This document shows positions 7,989-16,262 of a DNA stretch of 32,876 bases, piece after piece. A model generated the notes under the pieces. It was not told the origin of the DNA, ran no database searches, and worked only from the letters and a program-made list of their open reading frames with translations. How positions within the stretch are numbered: position 1 is the first letter of the stretch; every line of letters starts with the position of its first letter. This DNA is from Spirochaetales bacterium (lineage in GTDB: Bacteria; Spirochaetota; Spirochaetia; Sphaerochaetales; Sphaerochaetaceae), in NCBI GenBank assembly GCA_028719825.1, contig JAQYLW010000032.1, forward strand, positions 1 through 32,876, read 5' to 3'. Both the position numbers and the translations under genes were made by a program.

Positions 7989-9954
7989 TGTCATCCCCCT
8001 TAAAAAGCGACGGATTATCATCGCTCTTATTTATTTTCTCACCGTCTAAAAGCTTTCTTATTTTAATTTGAGCAACCTCATTCCTTGTAAGTACGGTTCC
8101 CTGTGATGAAGGATTTTTTACAAGGAACTCACTGAAATAAGAGTTTTTAGGCTTAACGCGCTGAGATTTAAATGTCATAAGAATCTCGGCATCGTTTAAC
8201 GTTGACAGCTTTAGTATCTTGAACTTCCCCGTGCTCGGTAAAAGCGTATATAATTTTCCAAGTGTCCATGAGAGGATCTGCGTTCTTTTTATAACTAAGA
8301 TCTTTGTATCCTTTTCCTGTAAAATCAATGTGAATACTATGTTTTTAAGCTCGTCTTTATCGGCGATGCCAACGTACAACACTCCCTTTCCTACATAAAT
8401 CTTATCGGGAGCATTTTCAATTCGATACGAGCCGTCCTTTGTTATTATCAAAATCTTGTCGTATTCGGAAATTTTGAATAGTTCTTCGCCCTTTACCTCA
8501 TATCCCAGCTGACCCGACTCGTTATCGTAGCGGAGCGAAAGCGAACGTTTTACAACGCTGCGCACGTCTATTTTTTCAAACTGTTCAACCTTTGTCTTAC
8601 GCTCAGACGAAGACGGGAGCGCCTTTTTTATATCATCAAGCACGCTGTATGCATATGATTTTATATGAACAAGATTGTAATCGGTTTTTTGAATATTCTT
8701 ATGTATTTCCTCTATTTCCTTTCGATTTTTTTCTATATCAAACAGCGAAATTCTCTTAATCGGAAGGGATAAAAGGCGTTCTATATCCTTGTCGGAAACA
8801 GGACGGACAAATTCGTTCTCAAATGGAGCAAGACCATCCACAACAGCTTTCTTTACATCCTCGGCGCTTTTCATCTCTTCTATCTTTTTGTAAATTCGCT
8901 CCTCTATGAAGATTCTGTCAAGCGTGCGTGATTGAAGATTTTCAAGATGATGGGATTTTTCAATATTCAGTTCATCCTTTAGTATGTCTATGAGGGATAA
9001 AGCATGGTGTTGGACTATCTCAGTCACTGTCATTTCGCGCGGACGATTGTTGTCTATAACTATGGGGCTGAGCGAAATTGAGGTTTCTGCCTTTGTGTAC
9101 GCATAAAGCGATTTTAACTCTTGATTGGGATCGGCTCCCCTTGAAAGCACAAGCTCTATATTCGCCGAATGCGATGTAAAATCATTAATATTTGATATTT
9201 TAATCTTACCAAGACGAACGTTTCTATCTATGTCGGCAATCAGTTCATCGGTTGTAATGCCAAAGGGCACTTCCTCTATTACAAGCCTGCCGCCCTTTTC
9301 GTCAACAGTCACCTTAGAGCGTATAGTAACCTTTCCCTTGCCGTCATTGTATTCGCTTACATCAACAATTCCGCCTGTTTGAAAATCAGGGTACAACGTA
9401 AAGGGTTCACCCTTTATTGCGCTTTTAACAGCTTCAATAACCTCTATGGGATTATGGGGGAGGATACGGGTACTCATTGTAACGGAAATTCCGTTTGCTC
9501 CTAAAAGCAGAATAACTGGAAGCTTTGCTCTGAATACCTCAACTTCCTGATTGCGCCCATCGTAAGACGGAATATATTTTGTTATTTCAGGGCTGAAAAG
9601 AACCTTTTTTGCAAAAGGTAAAATTCTAGCCTCAATATACCTTACGGCAGCAGCAGGATCCCCTGTGAGAATATTACCGAAGTTACCCTGTGTATCAATA
9701 AAGTACTTGCTGTTTGCAAGGCTTACAAGAGCATCGCCAATAGAGGCATCGCCGTGCGGATGATACTTCATCACCTGTCCTACGATGTTCGCAACCTTGT
9801 GAAAACGGCCGTCATCCATCTCTATCATGGTGTGTATTATACGGCGCTGCACTGGCTTAAAGCCGTCCTCCAGATAGGGAATCGCCCTGTCCTTTATTAC
9901 ATAAGAAGCATATTCCAAATAGTTATTTCTAAAAATCTTTGAAGCATTTGCCAC
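7981..9954 (-). CDS. parC: DNA topoisomerase IV subunit A (GyrA/ParC type)
   Basis: 657 residues. It begins with the breakage-reunion domain: YLEDGFKPVQRRIIHTM, then KYHPHGDASIGDALV, and the catalytic Tyr at about residue 106 in AAAVRYIEAR. A coiled-coil rich part and a shortened C-terminal part (from about 490) follow; the C-terminal region is smaller than the full six-blade GyrA pinwheel and no GyrA box (QRRGGKG) is seen, which favours ParC over GyrA. With ParE it decatenates and relaxes daughter chromosomes. Start is GTG; the G is shared with the TAG stop of parE (TAGTG), so translation is coupled. The last bases overlap ilvE. An alternative reading as a divergent second gyrase cannot be excluded. 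Confidence 0.9.
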   Translation of the reverse strand: MANASKIFRNNYLEYASYVIKDRAIPYLEDGFKPVQRRIIHTMIEMDDGRFHKVANIVGQVMKYHPHGDASIGDALVSLANSKYFIDTQGNFGNILTGDPAAAVRYIEARILPFAKKVLFSPEITKYIPSYDGRNQEVEVFRAKLPVILLLGANGISVTMSTRILPHNPIEVIEAVKSAIKGEPFTLYPDFQTGGIVDVSEYNDGKGKVTIRSKVTVDEKGGRLVIEEVPFGITTDELIADIDRNVRLGKIKISNINDFTSHSANIELVLSRGADPNQELKSLYAYTKAETSISLSPIVIDNNRPREMTVTEIVQHHALSLIDILKDELNIEKSHHLENLQSRTLDRIFIEERIYKKIEEMKSAEDVKKAVVDGLAPFENEFVRPVSDKDIERLLSLPIKRISLFDIEKNRKEIEEIHKNIQKTDYNLVHIKSYAYSVLDDIKKALPSSSERKTKVEQFEKIDVRSVVKRSLSLRYDNESGQLGYEVKGEELFKISEYDKILIITKDGSYRIENAPDKIYVGKGVLYVGIADKDELKNIVFTLILQEKDTKILVIKRTQILSWTLGKLYTLLPSTGKFKILKLSTLNDAEILMTFKSQRVKPKNSYFSEFLVKNPSSQGTVLTRNEVAQIKIRKLLDGEKINKSDDNPSLFKGDDNG

Positions 9955-11792
9955 TATATCAAGTTCTCCGTTACAAATTGTCGTCTTTCAGGGGTGTTAT
10001 GCCCCATATAAAAAGCAACATCATCAGTTATGTCACTTATTGCAGAAAGTTCAACTCGGTTAAGACGCATGCCCATTCCGATAAAATCTTTAAATTCACC
10101 GGGAGATATCTCTCCAAGTCCCTTGAATCTTGTAATCTCGCATTTTGAGATCTTCTTAGCAGCCTCATCCCTTTCAGCCTCGGAATAGCAGTATTCAGTA
10201 ACCTGCTTGTTGCGTACACGGAATAAAGGCGTTTCTAATATATACACGCGGCCGGAGGTGACGAGATCCGGAAAGAAGGTGAGAAAGAACGTTAAAAGCA
10301 AAATTTGAATATGCATTCCGTCAACATCGGCATCGGTTGCGATAATGATTTTTTCATATCTGAGGTTATCTATGCTGTCCTCAATTCCAAGAGCTGATGT
10401 AAGGTTATAAAGCTCCGCATTTTTATACAGCTCGGTTTTTTTGCATCCGTAGGTGTTAAGAACCTTACCCCTAAGGGCAAAAACAGCCTGATGATATACA
10501 TCTCGTGTTTGCGTAAGAGAACCGGCTGCCGAGTTTCCCTCGGTTATAAAAATCATGGTTTTAGGACCTTCGTTCTCACGTATTTTTTGAGCGCCCTGAT
10601 TAAGGTGATATTTACAATCTTTTAAGCTTGGTATGTTGTACCTTATTCGCCCCGAAACTTCCTTTGCGCTTTTTTTTACCTCTGCAATTTCCTTGTGCAT
10701 CTTTTCGGTAAGGTTGATCTTTTCCGCAAGGTTGTTCTTAACAACAGGGTTTTTTAGTAAGAAATCGGTTACGGCTTCCTTCACCTCATCCGTTATCATC
10801 TGCCTGATTTCGGTATTGGTAAGCTTACTCTTTGTTTGGCTGTCAAATCTGGGCTCCTGTACTTTAACAGCAATAGCTGCGATTATACCCTCTCTTACCA
10901 CCTGCGGCGCCCAGTTCTTCTTGTAAAAGTCCGCTATGGTTTTCGCAAGCGCTTCTTTAAAATAAGATTGGTGGGTTCCACCATCCCTTGTATACTGTCC
11001 GTTTGCATACGAAAAGAAATCCTCGCCGAACATCCCCTTTACATGGGTGAATGCAAATTCAACCTTTTTGTCCTTGCTAACGTAATGGCATGGTTGATAA
11101 AGCGGTGTTTCCTTTCCCAATGCGGAATCAAGAAGGTCCTTAAGCCCGTCCTTGCTTTTATACTTTTTCCCGTTGTATTCAATTGTCAGTCCTGCGTTCA
11201 GCCACACGTAATTCTGAATCATCTTTTCAACGTATTCGGCATTGAACGAATAATCGCCAAAGAGGTCCGCTCCCGAATCCGGGGTAAACGCTATTTCGGT
11301 TCCTGTTGTGTTGTCGGGATTCTTACGTTTTTTCTTTTCGGTAAGCTTGCCGTATGCAAACTCTGCACTCACACACTCTCCGTCACGATAGGTTGATGCC
11401 TTAAAATATGACGAAAGCGCATTTACGGCCTTGGCTCCTACTCCGTTAAGTCCAACAGAAAACTGAAAAACATCAGAGTTGAATTTTCCTCCCGTGTTAA
11501 TTTCGGAAACACAGTCTACAAGCTTTCCCTGCGGAATTCCCCGTCCGTAATCACGTACCGTAACGGTTTTGTCGGCAATAGTTACGCTTATTACGGAGCC
11601 GTACCCCATAACAAATTCATCTATGCTGTTGTCTATTATCTCTTTAAGCAGTATGTAAATACCATCTTCAGGAGATGAGCCGTTTCCAAGACGCCCTATG
11701 TACATACCGGGGCGACGGCGGATGTGTTCTGTGGCACTCAGAGTTAATATTTTTGAATCGTCGTATAGGACTTTATCAGAAGGTCTACCCAT
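9954..11792 (-). CDS. parE: DNA topoisomerase IV subunit B (GyrB/ParE type)
   Basis: 612 residues. The GHKL ATPase region shows HIRRRPGMYIG at about 23-33, KEIIDNSIDE with the catalytic Glu and Mg-binding Asn, DYGRGIP and GLNGVGAKAVNALS (ATP lid). The TOPRIM domain shows EGNSAAGSLTQTRD (around 412-425) and ATDADVDGMHIQILL with the acidic metal cluster. The tail RFKGLGEISPGEFKDFIG fits type IIA topoisomerases. First gene of parE-parC-ilvE. A TTGAAA-17-TAGAAT promoter ends six bases before the ATG and no SD is visible, so the operon message is probably leaderless. Confidence 0.93.
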   Translation of the reverse strand: MGRPSDKVLYDDSKILTLSATEHIRRRPGMYIGRLGNGSSPEDGIYILLKEIIDNSIDEFVMGYGSVISVTIADKTVTVRDYGRGIPQGKLVDCVSEINTGGKFNSDVFQFSVGLNGVGAKAVNALSSYFKASTYRDGECVSAEFAYGKLTEKKKRKNPDNTTGTEIAFTPDSGADLFGDYSFNAEYVEKMIQNYVWLNAGLTIEYNGKKYKSKDGLKDLLDSALGKETPLYQPCHYVSKDKKVEFAFTHVKGMFGEDFFSYANGQYTRDGGTHQSYFKEALAKTIADFYKKNWAPQVVREGIIAAIAVKVQEPRFDSQTKSKLTNTEIRQMITDEVKEAVTDFLLKNPVVKNNLAEKINLTEKMHKEIAEVKKSAKEVSGRIRYNIPSLKDCKYHLNQGAQKIRENEGPKTMIFITEGNSAAGSLTQTRDVYHQAVFALRGKVLNTYGCKKTELYKNAELYNLTSALGIEDSIDNLRYEKIIIATDADVDGMHIQILLLTFFLTFFPDLVTSGRVYILETPLFRVRNKQVTEYCYSEAERDEAAKKISKCEITRFKGLGEISPGEFKDFIGMGMRLNRVELSAISDITDDVAFYMGHNTPERRQFVTENLI

Positions 11793-11798
11793 AGGCTA

Positions 11799-11827
11799 AT
11801 TCTATTTGTTTTGGTTTAATTTTTCAA
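11799..11827 (-). promoter_or_regulatory. parE promoter, TTGAAA-17-TAGAAT
   Basis: -35 TTGAAA (11822-11827) and -10 TAGAAT (11799-11804), each one base off consensus, spacer 17. Only six bases separate the -10 from the parE ATG, predicting a leaderless mRNA for the whole operon. Confidence 0.7.
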
Positions 11828-11847
11828 ATTGAGACGCCTAAGGGATA

Positions 11848-13278
11848 TCAATTGTATAAAACGTCATCAAGGACGCTGTACAAATAGTCTAATGCCATGC
11901 CAAACGCCTTTTTTGTTGCTTCATCCTCGCTTGGATCATAGCCTGAGCCGTCTATAGAGGAGGAAGAGTACAGTAGTTTTTTAGATGAAGTATCTGCCAT
12001 GGCAGCGTTTAGTTCTATGTGTACTGCCTTTTCCGATGACACGGGGATGGCTGACACCTCATCCACCTTGCCTATGACAACTATTACAAACCGTGAATCA
12101 AAGGAATTATTAAGGGCAATACTCTCTGCGGTTTTTTCGCCCTGATCATCGTTTTGTATACCGTATTTCGTATCCTCATCAACTTTGATTTTGCCGCTTT
12201 CCTCAATTTTTTCTATAAAGGAGCTATTGAGATCCTTGTATTGTACTATCAGTCCGTTTTTGTCATAGAACATCATAAGAAGCGAAATATTATCCTCGGT
12301 AATTCGCCTTTCGTTGTTGTAGGACAAGGCTATTTTGTTTTTGGAAGCCGCATTCTTTAAGGCTTTAACAAAGGCCTCGCCACGTTTTGTTTTAAAATGG
12401 CTTATGGTGGAAGGCAGCAACAGTCCAAACTCAACACTCCCCTCAACTTTATCGCTTTGAAGCGAAGTAAGATACACAAAACGCCCCTTCTCGTCCGTAG
12501 TGTATATGGGATTTAAGCTGTTCTGTACAGAGGTTAGGGATGCCTCGACCACAGCGCCTTTGATAACAGGGTGAATAATGCCAAATCGACGTCTCATAAC
12601 AAACGTCTGTCCCTCTGCTGAGGAGGGGCCACTCTGTATTGAAAGATAGGAGTTTTTAACTATTCGCTCAGCCTTTGCCGAAAGATCTTCAAACGAATCT
12701 TTTCCGTCAAACAGAGTATTGGTTTCTGCAATTAGGCAAGCCTCAATATAAAGACTTAGTGCATCATAATCCCTGTTATCCCTGTATGCATCTGAGGCTT
12801 GTTTCCTCAATAGCGATATTCTTTCTCTTTTGCTTTCAAATTCTTCTTTTGAAATAACTCCGTTTATAAAAAGAATATCCGTAGGGCAAGATACTTTAAC
12901 AAGACACTCATATGATGAGGGCGAATGTTCGTAAACTATAATATCTTCAATCACTGCAGAAAGTTCGGCTATTTTGGAAACGGAGATGAATTCAGCCATA
13001 TATCGCTCTTTCACATCAACGCCTAAAAAAAGAGAGATATCTTCAAGAACGGTTTCATACGCATTTATCTTTGCAAGATAAGGGGATGACAGGCGCTTAG
13101 ATGCTGCATAAAAATACAGTTTTTTAGATGTGGACTTGTTTTTTTCGGTCCACCAGGACGGATATGTTTGAAGCGGAGTGTATTTAACAACGTTTATGTC
13201 TGATTCTGAACTGCTTATACAGGATGTAAAAATCAAAAAGAATAAAACCAATATAACAAGCGTTATTTTACGTTTCAA
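11848..13278 (-). CDS. lipoprotein with LPP20/FlgT-like N-terminal region
   Basis: 476 residues. MKRKITLVILVLFFLIFTSC is a lipoprotein signal with Cys20 as likely lipid site. After it, YPSWWTEKNKSTSKKLYFYAASKRLSSPYLAKINAYETVLEDISLFLGVDVK resembles the LPP20/FlgT-type pattern (Trp-containing start, a Y-F-x-A-x-S strand, then a helix with regular Ala), followed by an Arg/Lys-rich helical stretch with YDALSLYIEACLIAETN. The C-terminal half looks like a mixed beta domain with a carboxypeptidase-regulatory-like piece (TTDEKGRFVYLTSL). The start codon is TTG, and it overlaps the end of the barrel-like gene by 11 bases, so the two are coupled and probably act together in the outer membrane or periplasm. 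Function unknown. Confidence 0.8.
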   Translation of the reverse strand: MKRKITLVILVLFFLIFTSCISSSESDINVVKYTPLQTYPSWWTEKNKSTSKKLYFYAASKRLSSPYLAKINAYETVLEDISLFLGVDVKERYMAEFISVSKIAELSAVIEDIIVYEHSPSSYECLVKVSCPTDILFINGVISKEEFESKRERISLLRKQASDAYRDNRDYDALSLYIEACLIAETNTLFDGKDSFEDLSAKAERIVKNSYLSIQSGPSSAEGQTFVMRRRFGIIHPVIKGAVVEASLTSVQNSLNPIYTTDEKGRFVYLTSLQSDKVEGSVEFGLLLPSTISHFKTKRGEAFVKALKNAASKNKIALSYNNERRITEDNISLLMMFYDKNGLIVQYKDLNSSFIEKIEESGKIKVDEDTKYGIQNDDQGEKTAESIALNNSFDSRFVIVVIGKVDEVSAIPVSSEKAVHIELNAAMADTSSKKLLYSSSSIDGSGYDPSEDEATKKAFGMALDYLYSVLDDVLYN

Positions 13279-14134
13279 ACGTTACCCCCATTCTTACTCC
13301 GTATCCCGAAAAAAGCGAGGATGAGGAGGAATCGTACATGGACGACAGGGAAAAGCTTAAATTAACTGCCAAAAACGATAAAGCATACCACCTAAGGCCG
13401 GCTGCAAAAGAATATCCGTAACAGAAAGCATCCTTGTTGTCTGTAAGCTTTGCCCCAAGGTTCAAATTGAACGAAAACACAAAGTGAATATTTGTCACGG
13501 TATTTGCCATAAAGTCCAATGGCAGCATATACAAAGCACCCAAGCTTCCGCCTAAAACAGAGAGGGATCGTCCCGGTACTGTGTGAAATACGGGGCCGAA
13601 GGTAAGGGAAACGGGATAGGCATATTTAGGAAAAGAAAACGAAAGAGAAGCAACATGCACAGAACCGTAGTAGGATGAAAACAAATAATCGTAATACGGC
13701 GTTATGCTCATATTGAATTTCTTTTCCACTTTTAAACCGGAAGGCACATAAGCGGGAGATGAAAGGCGCTTATGAATGGGTTTGAGCAGTTTATATACGG
13801 TATCATCCTCGTTATCAGTGCGTGAGGTTGCATAAACTATGTATTTTCCACGGTATTCTCCGCCTTTATCGTAAACAACAACCGTATCGCCGTAATTGAA
13901 ATAGCCTATGGCAGACAGTATTCCTCCCCTTGACGTTGCCGTCCAACCGGAGGATTCTTCACTAGCTTTTTGAAAATCGCTCTCTTCAATTGTAGGCGGT
14001 ATAACGTAGTCGTATATAACTCCGTTTTTATCTTGAACTGGCGGCAGTAAATCTCTGTTTACAAATGCAAAAACAGACACTGATGACAACGATAAAATAA
14101 GGAGGCAAATTATACTCCTTCGATTAATTCCCAT
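13268..14134 (-). CDS. outer-membrane beta-barrel-like protein
   Basis: 288 residues from the ATG at 14134, which gives a clean signal peptide MGINRRSIICLLILSLSSVSVFAF. The longer ORF-track version would read through the antisense of tRNA-Gly and has no signal, so I reject it. Residues around 30-100 describe a short domain (DTVVVYDKGGEYRGKYIVYATS) that may be a small beta domain. From about 140 onwards come alternating hydrophobic/polar strands with Tyr, Phe and Ser (YYDYLFSSYYGSVHVASLSFSF, ... YGVRMGVTFET), typical of an outer-membrane barrel. It is first in a two-gene unit with the LPP20-like lipoprotein. A TTGAAC-18-TAGAAT promoter ends eight bases before the ATG. Confidence 0.75.
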   Translation of the reverse strand: MGINRRSIICLLILSLSSVSVFAFVNRDLLPPVQDKNGVIYDYVIPPTIEESDFQKASEESSGWTATSRGGILSAIGYFNYGDTVVVYDKGGEYRGKYIVYATSRTDNEDDTVYKLLKPIHKRLSSPAYVPSGLKVEKKFNMSITPYYDYLFSSYYGSVHVASLSFSFPKYAYPVSLTFGPVFHTVPGRSLSVLGGSLGALYMLPLDFMANTVTNIHFVFSFNLNLGAKLTDNKDAFCYGYSFAAGLRWYALSFLAVNLSFSLSSMYDSSSSSLFSGYGVRMGVTFET

Positions 14135-14142
14135 TATTATTA

Positions 14143-14172
14143 ATTCTATATATAATATTGCAAATTGTTCAA
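14143..14172 (-). promoter_or_regulatory. promoter of barrel/lipoprotein unit
   Basis: TTGAAC (14167-14172) and TAGAAT (14143-14148) spaced by 18 on the minus strand. The -10 ends eight bases before the ATG, and no ribosome site is present. Confidence 0.5.
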
Positions 14173-14232
14173 CGGTATGTAATAATTTTAAGAAGAACCC
14201 TATGTACTGTTTGGGGGTTTGGAGCCTACGAT

Positions 14233-14304
14233 GCGGCAGTCGTATAATGGTTATTACCCGAGCTTCCCAAGCTCGAGACGGGGGTTCGATTCCCCTCTGC
14301 CGCT
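14233..14304 (+). tRNA. tRNA-Gly (anticodon CCC)
   Basis: Full cloverleaf: acceptor GCGGCAG/CTGCCGC, anticodon stem CGAGC/GCTCG with loop TTCCCAA, T loop TTCGATT, discriminator T as usual for bacterial glycine tRNAs. CCA is not encoded. The next gene begins 17 bases downstream with no terminator between. Confidence 0.96.
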
Positions 14305-14321
14305 TGGTATAGGAGGAAGAT

Positions 14322-15362
14322 GTGAAAAATTTCTTACGCATACTTATAGTCGTTGTATCGGCACTCTTATTAATTGGATTAGTAGCTTGCGCCATTATGA
14401 TGACAACGTCATATAAGCCCGAAAGTATTGAGCAGGCGAAATACACGGTTATTGAAGGTAATACTATTTCATATGGCGATTACTTAGACATTATAACGTG
14501 GAACATCGCTCATGCCGGACTGGATAATGAAAAAGCACATTTTACAGACAAGGGTAAGGGTGTAGAGGCCATAGAATCAGAAGAAATCAGACAAAATCTT
14601 ATGGGTATTAACGAAACCCTGAATTACTATAATGCTGACGTATATATGATTCAGGACGTTGATACAAAATCCACAAGAACTATCGCTATTAACGAAGCTG
14701 AAAATATAAAAAATCAACTGGGTTTAAACTATGCATTTGCCTACGATCAAAAATCACCCTTTGTTCCTTATCCCTGGCCAATACAGGGCAGAATTGAATC
14801 GGGAAATGCGACATTCTCACCGTTCATTATAGGCAGTGCTCACAGAGTATCGCTTCCGCAGACTCAAACAATATTTCCGCTTAAATACAGCGAGCCAAAA
14901 AGATCAATGCTGATTGTAAGAAATCCGATTACCGATTCTTCAAAAAACGTTGTGTTTATAAATGTAAATCTTGACAGAAGCAAAAACGATGATCAGATAA
15001 AGGCGCTTTCAGAAACGGCAAAAGCAGAATATGAAAAGGGAAACTATGTTATAATCGGCGGAACGTTCAACAAGTCCTTTAACGGAGCTCAAAAGAACAT
15101 AAACGATAAATCGCTCTGGGATCCCCAAATTCTTACAGACTATTTTTCAAACGATTGGGAATACATATATGACGACACTACACCAAGTGTCAGAACGCTG
15201 AACACTCCGTATTTAAACAACATGGACAAAGTGAATACATATACGGTTGACGGCTTTATCTGCTCACCTAATGTAAAAATTCAAATGTACGAAACTGTTA
15301 ATGAGGAATTCTTCTACTCATCACACAATCCCGTACACCTTGTTGTAAAAATTGAAAGATAA
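14322..15362 (+). CDS. exported EEP-superfamily protein with degenerate active site
   Basis: 346 residues. A hydrophobic N-terminus ends in LVAC (Cys23), fitting a lipoprotein or membrane-anchored protein. The EEP-fold landmarks are all in order: IITWNIAHAG (Asn61), YMIQDVD (111-114, usual QE replaced by QD), FINVNLD (214-218, usual NTHL), IIGGTFN (246-250, usual GDFN), TVDGFICSP (310) and YSSHNPVHLVV (333-341, usual SDHNPV). The catalytic Asp of GDFN is Thr and the Asp of SDH is Ser, so phosphodiester cleavage is unlikely; a binding role is more likely. GTG start chosen because AGGAGG lies five bases upstream and the overlapping ATG runs straight into a stop. It lies just behind tRNA-Gly and ends in a rho-independent terminator. 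Confidence 0.85.
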   Translation: MKNFLRILIVVVSALLLIGLVACAIMMTTSYKPESIEQAKYTVIEGNTISYGDYLDIITWNIAHAGLDNEKAHFTDKGKGVEAIESEEIRQNLMGINETLNYYNADVYMIQDVDTKSTRTIAINEAENIKNQLGLNYAFAYDQKSPFVPYPWPIQGRIESGNATFSPFIIGSAHRVSLPQTQTIFPLKYSEPKRSMLIVRNPITDSSKNVVFINVNLDRSKNDDQIKALSETAKAEYEKGNYVIIGGTFNKSFNGAQKNINDKSLWDPQILTDYFSNDWEYIYDDTTPSVRTLNTPYLNNMDKVNTYTVDGFICSPNVKIQMYETVNEEFFYSSHNPVHLVVKIER

Positions 15363-15377
15363 TTAATCTGATACTAA

Positions 15378-16262
15378 TCAGTGGACTGCGACTCTTAAGT
15401 CAAGGTCCACTTTTTTTACATCCGGAAAAACAGAGCGGAGTTTTAAAAGAGCATTGTTTTTTATATCCCTTATCATCTTGCCGCCCTTGCCTATAACGAT
15501 TCCTTTTTGACTTTCCCTTTCAACCATAATAAAGGCTCTTATCCACACAATGCCGGAGCGGTATTCCATATCCTCAAGAACTACCTCAACCACATGCGGA
15601 AGCTCATGCTTTAACAGCCCTACGGCAGCACCGCGAATTATCTCGCTTACTCTGTCATCAAGGGTTTCATCAGTCCATACGCTTTCATCGTATTCCATCT
15701 CTCTGTTTTCGGCATGCTTAAACAACTCTATCAAGACCTCATCGATACCTTCATCTTTTAATGCCGATATTTCAAAAATAGTGACACTGCCAAGAGAGGA
15801 TATTATGTTTTTTTTACGCTCCTCTATTTTTTCACGCGGGGCAGAATCACATTTGTTTATTAAAACAATAATAGGCTTGTCATGTATGTCAGAGAGTATT
15901 TCATTAAGGCGTTCGGATTCCTTGCCCTCATTATCAAAGGCATCTACCATATACAGTATTGCCTCGCTTGATTTTAAGCGCTTTAATGCCAATCGGGATA
16001 TTTCTTTGGAACGCTTGTCAAAATCGCTTACTCCGGGAGTGTCGGTAAATACTATCTGTCCTCTTTCATCCGTATAAATACCACGTATTGCCCGACGTGT
16101 TGTTTGCGGAGTTGATGCCACAACACTAAGATATGTGCCTAACACTGTATTTAAAAAAGTGCTCTTACCGGCGGATGGACGACCGATAAGAGCAACATTT
16201 ATACATTTTTTCAACTGATTACCATTAAATGGAAGTGCTGAATCACTGTTCGTTTTTGTCAT
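15378..16262 (-). CDS. era: GTPase Era
   Basis: 294 residues, the normal Era length. GTPase motifs: G1 GRPSAGKST (Ser in place of the usual Asn-Val), G2 region TPQTTRRAIRGI, G3 DTPG, G4 NKCD, G5 SALKDEG. The C-terminal KH domain is seen as KGIVIGKGGKMIRDIKNNAL. Era binds the 3' end of 16S rRNA and helps mature the 30S subunit. The ATG overlaps the 3' end of the acyl-CoA ligase gene by 20 bases, so it is the second gene of that unit. Its final codons double as the terminator stem of the opposite gene. Confidence 0.96.
   Translation of the reverse strand: MTKTNSDSALPFNGNQLKKCINVALIGRPSAGKSTFLNTVLGTYLSVVASTPQTTRRAIRGIYTDERGQIVFTDTPGVSDFDKRSKEISRLALKRLKSSEAILYMVDAFDNEGKESERLNEILSDIHDKPIIVLINKCDSAPREKIEERKKNIISSLGSVTIFEISALKDEGIDEVLIELFKHAENREMEYDESVWTDETLDDRVSEIIRGAAVGLLKHELPHVVEVVLEDMEYRSGIVWIRAFIMVERESQKGIVIGKGGKMIRDIKNNALLKLRSVFPDVKKVDLDLRVAVH
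15380..15417 (+). terminator. rho-independent terminator of the EEP-like gene
   Basis: Stem AGTGGAC (15380-15386) with GTCCACT (15405-15411), followed by a run of seven T. It lies entirely inside the last codons of the convergent era gene. Confidence 0.75.

Noticed and set aside
10836-11396. 186-residue plus-strand ORF inside parE
   Set aside because: It is antisense to an unambiguous topoisomerase gene, Cys-rich in a random way, and has no start signals.
14135-14446. N-terminal extension of the barrel-protein ORF to 392 residues
   Set aside because: It would translate the antisense of tRNA-Gly, lacks a signal peptide, and the ATG at 14134 gives a clean signal sequence with a promoter just upstream.
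15550-16077. 175-residue plus-strand ORF inside era
   Set aside because: Shadow of the Era reading frame, Ser-rich composition typical of antisense frames.
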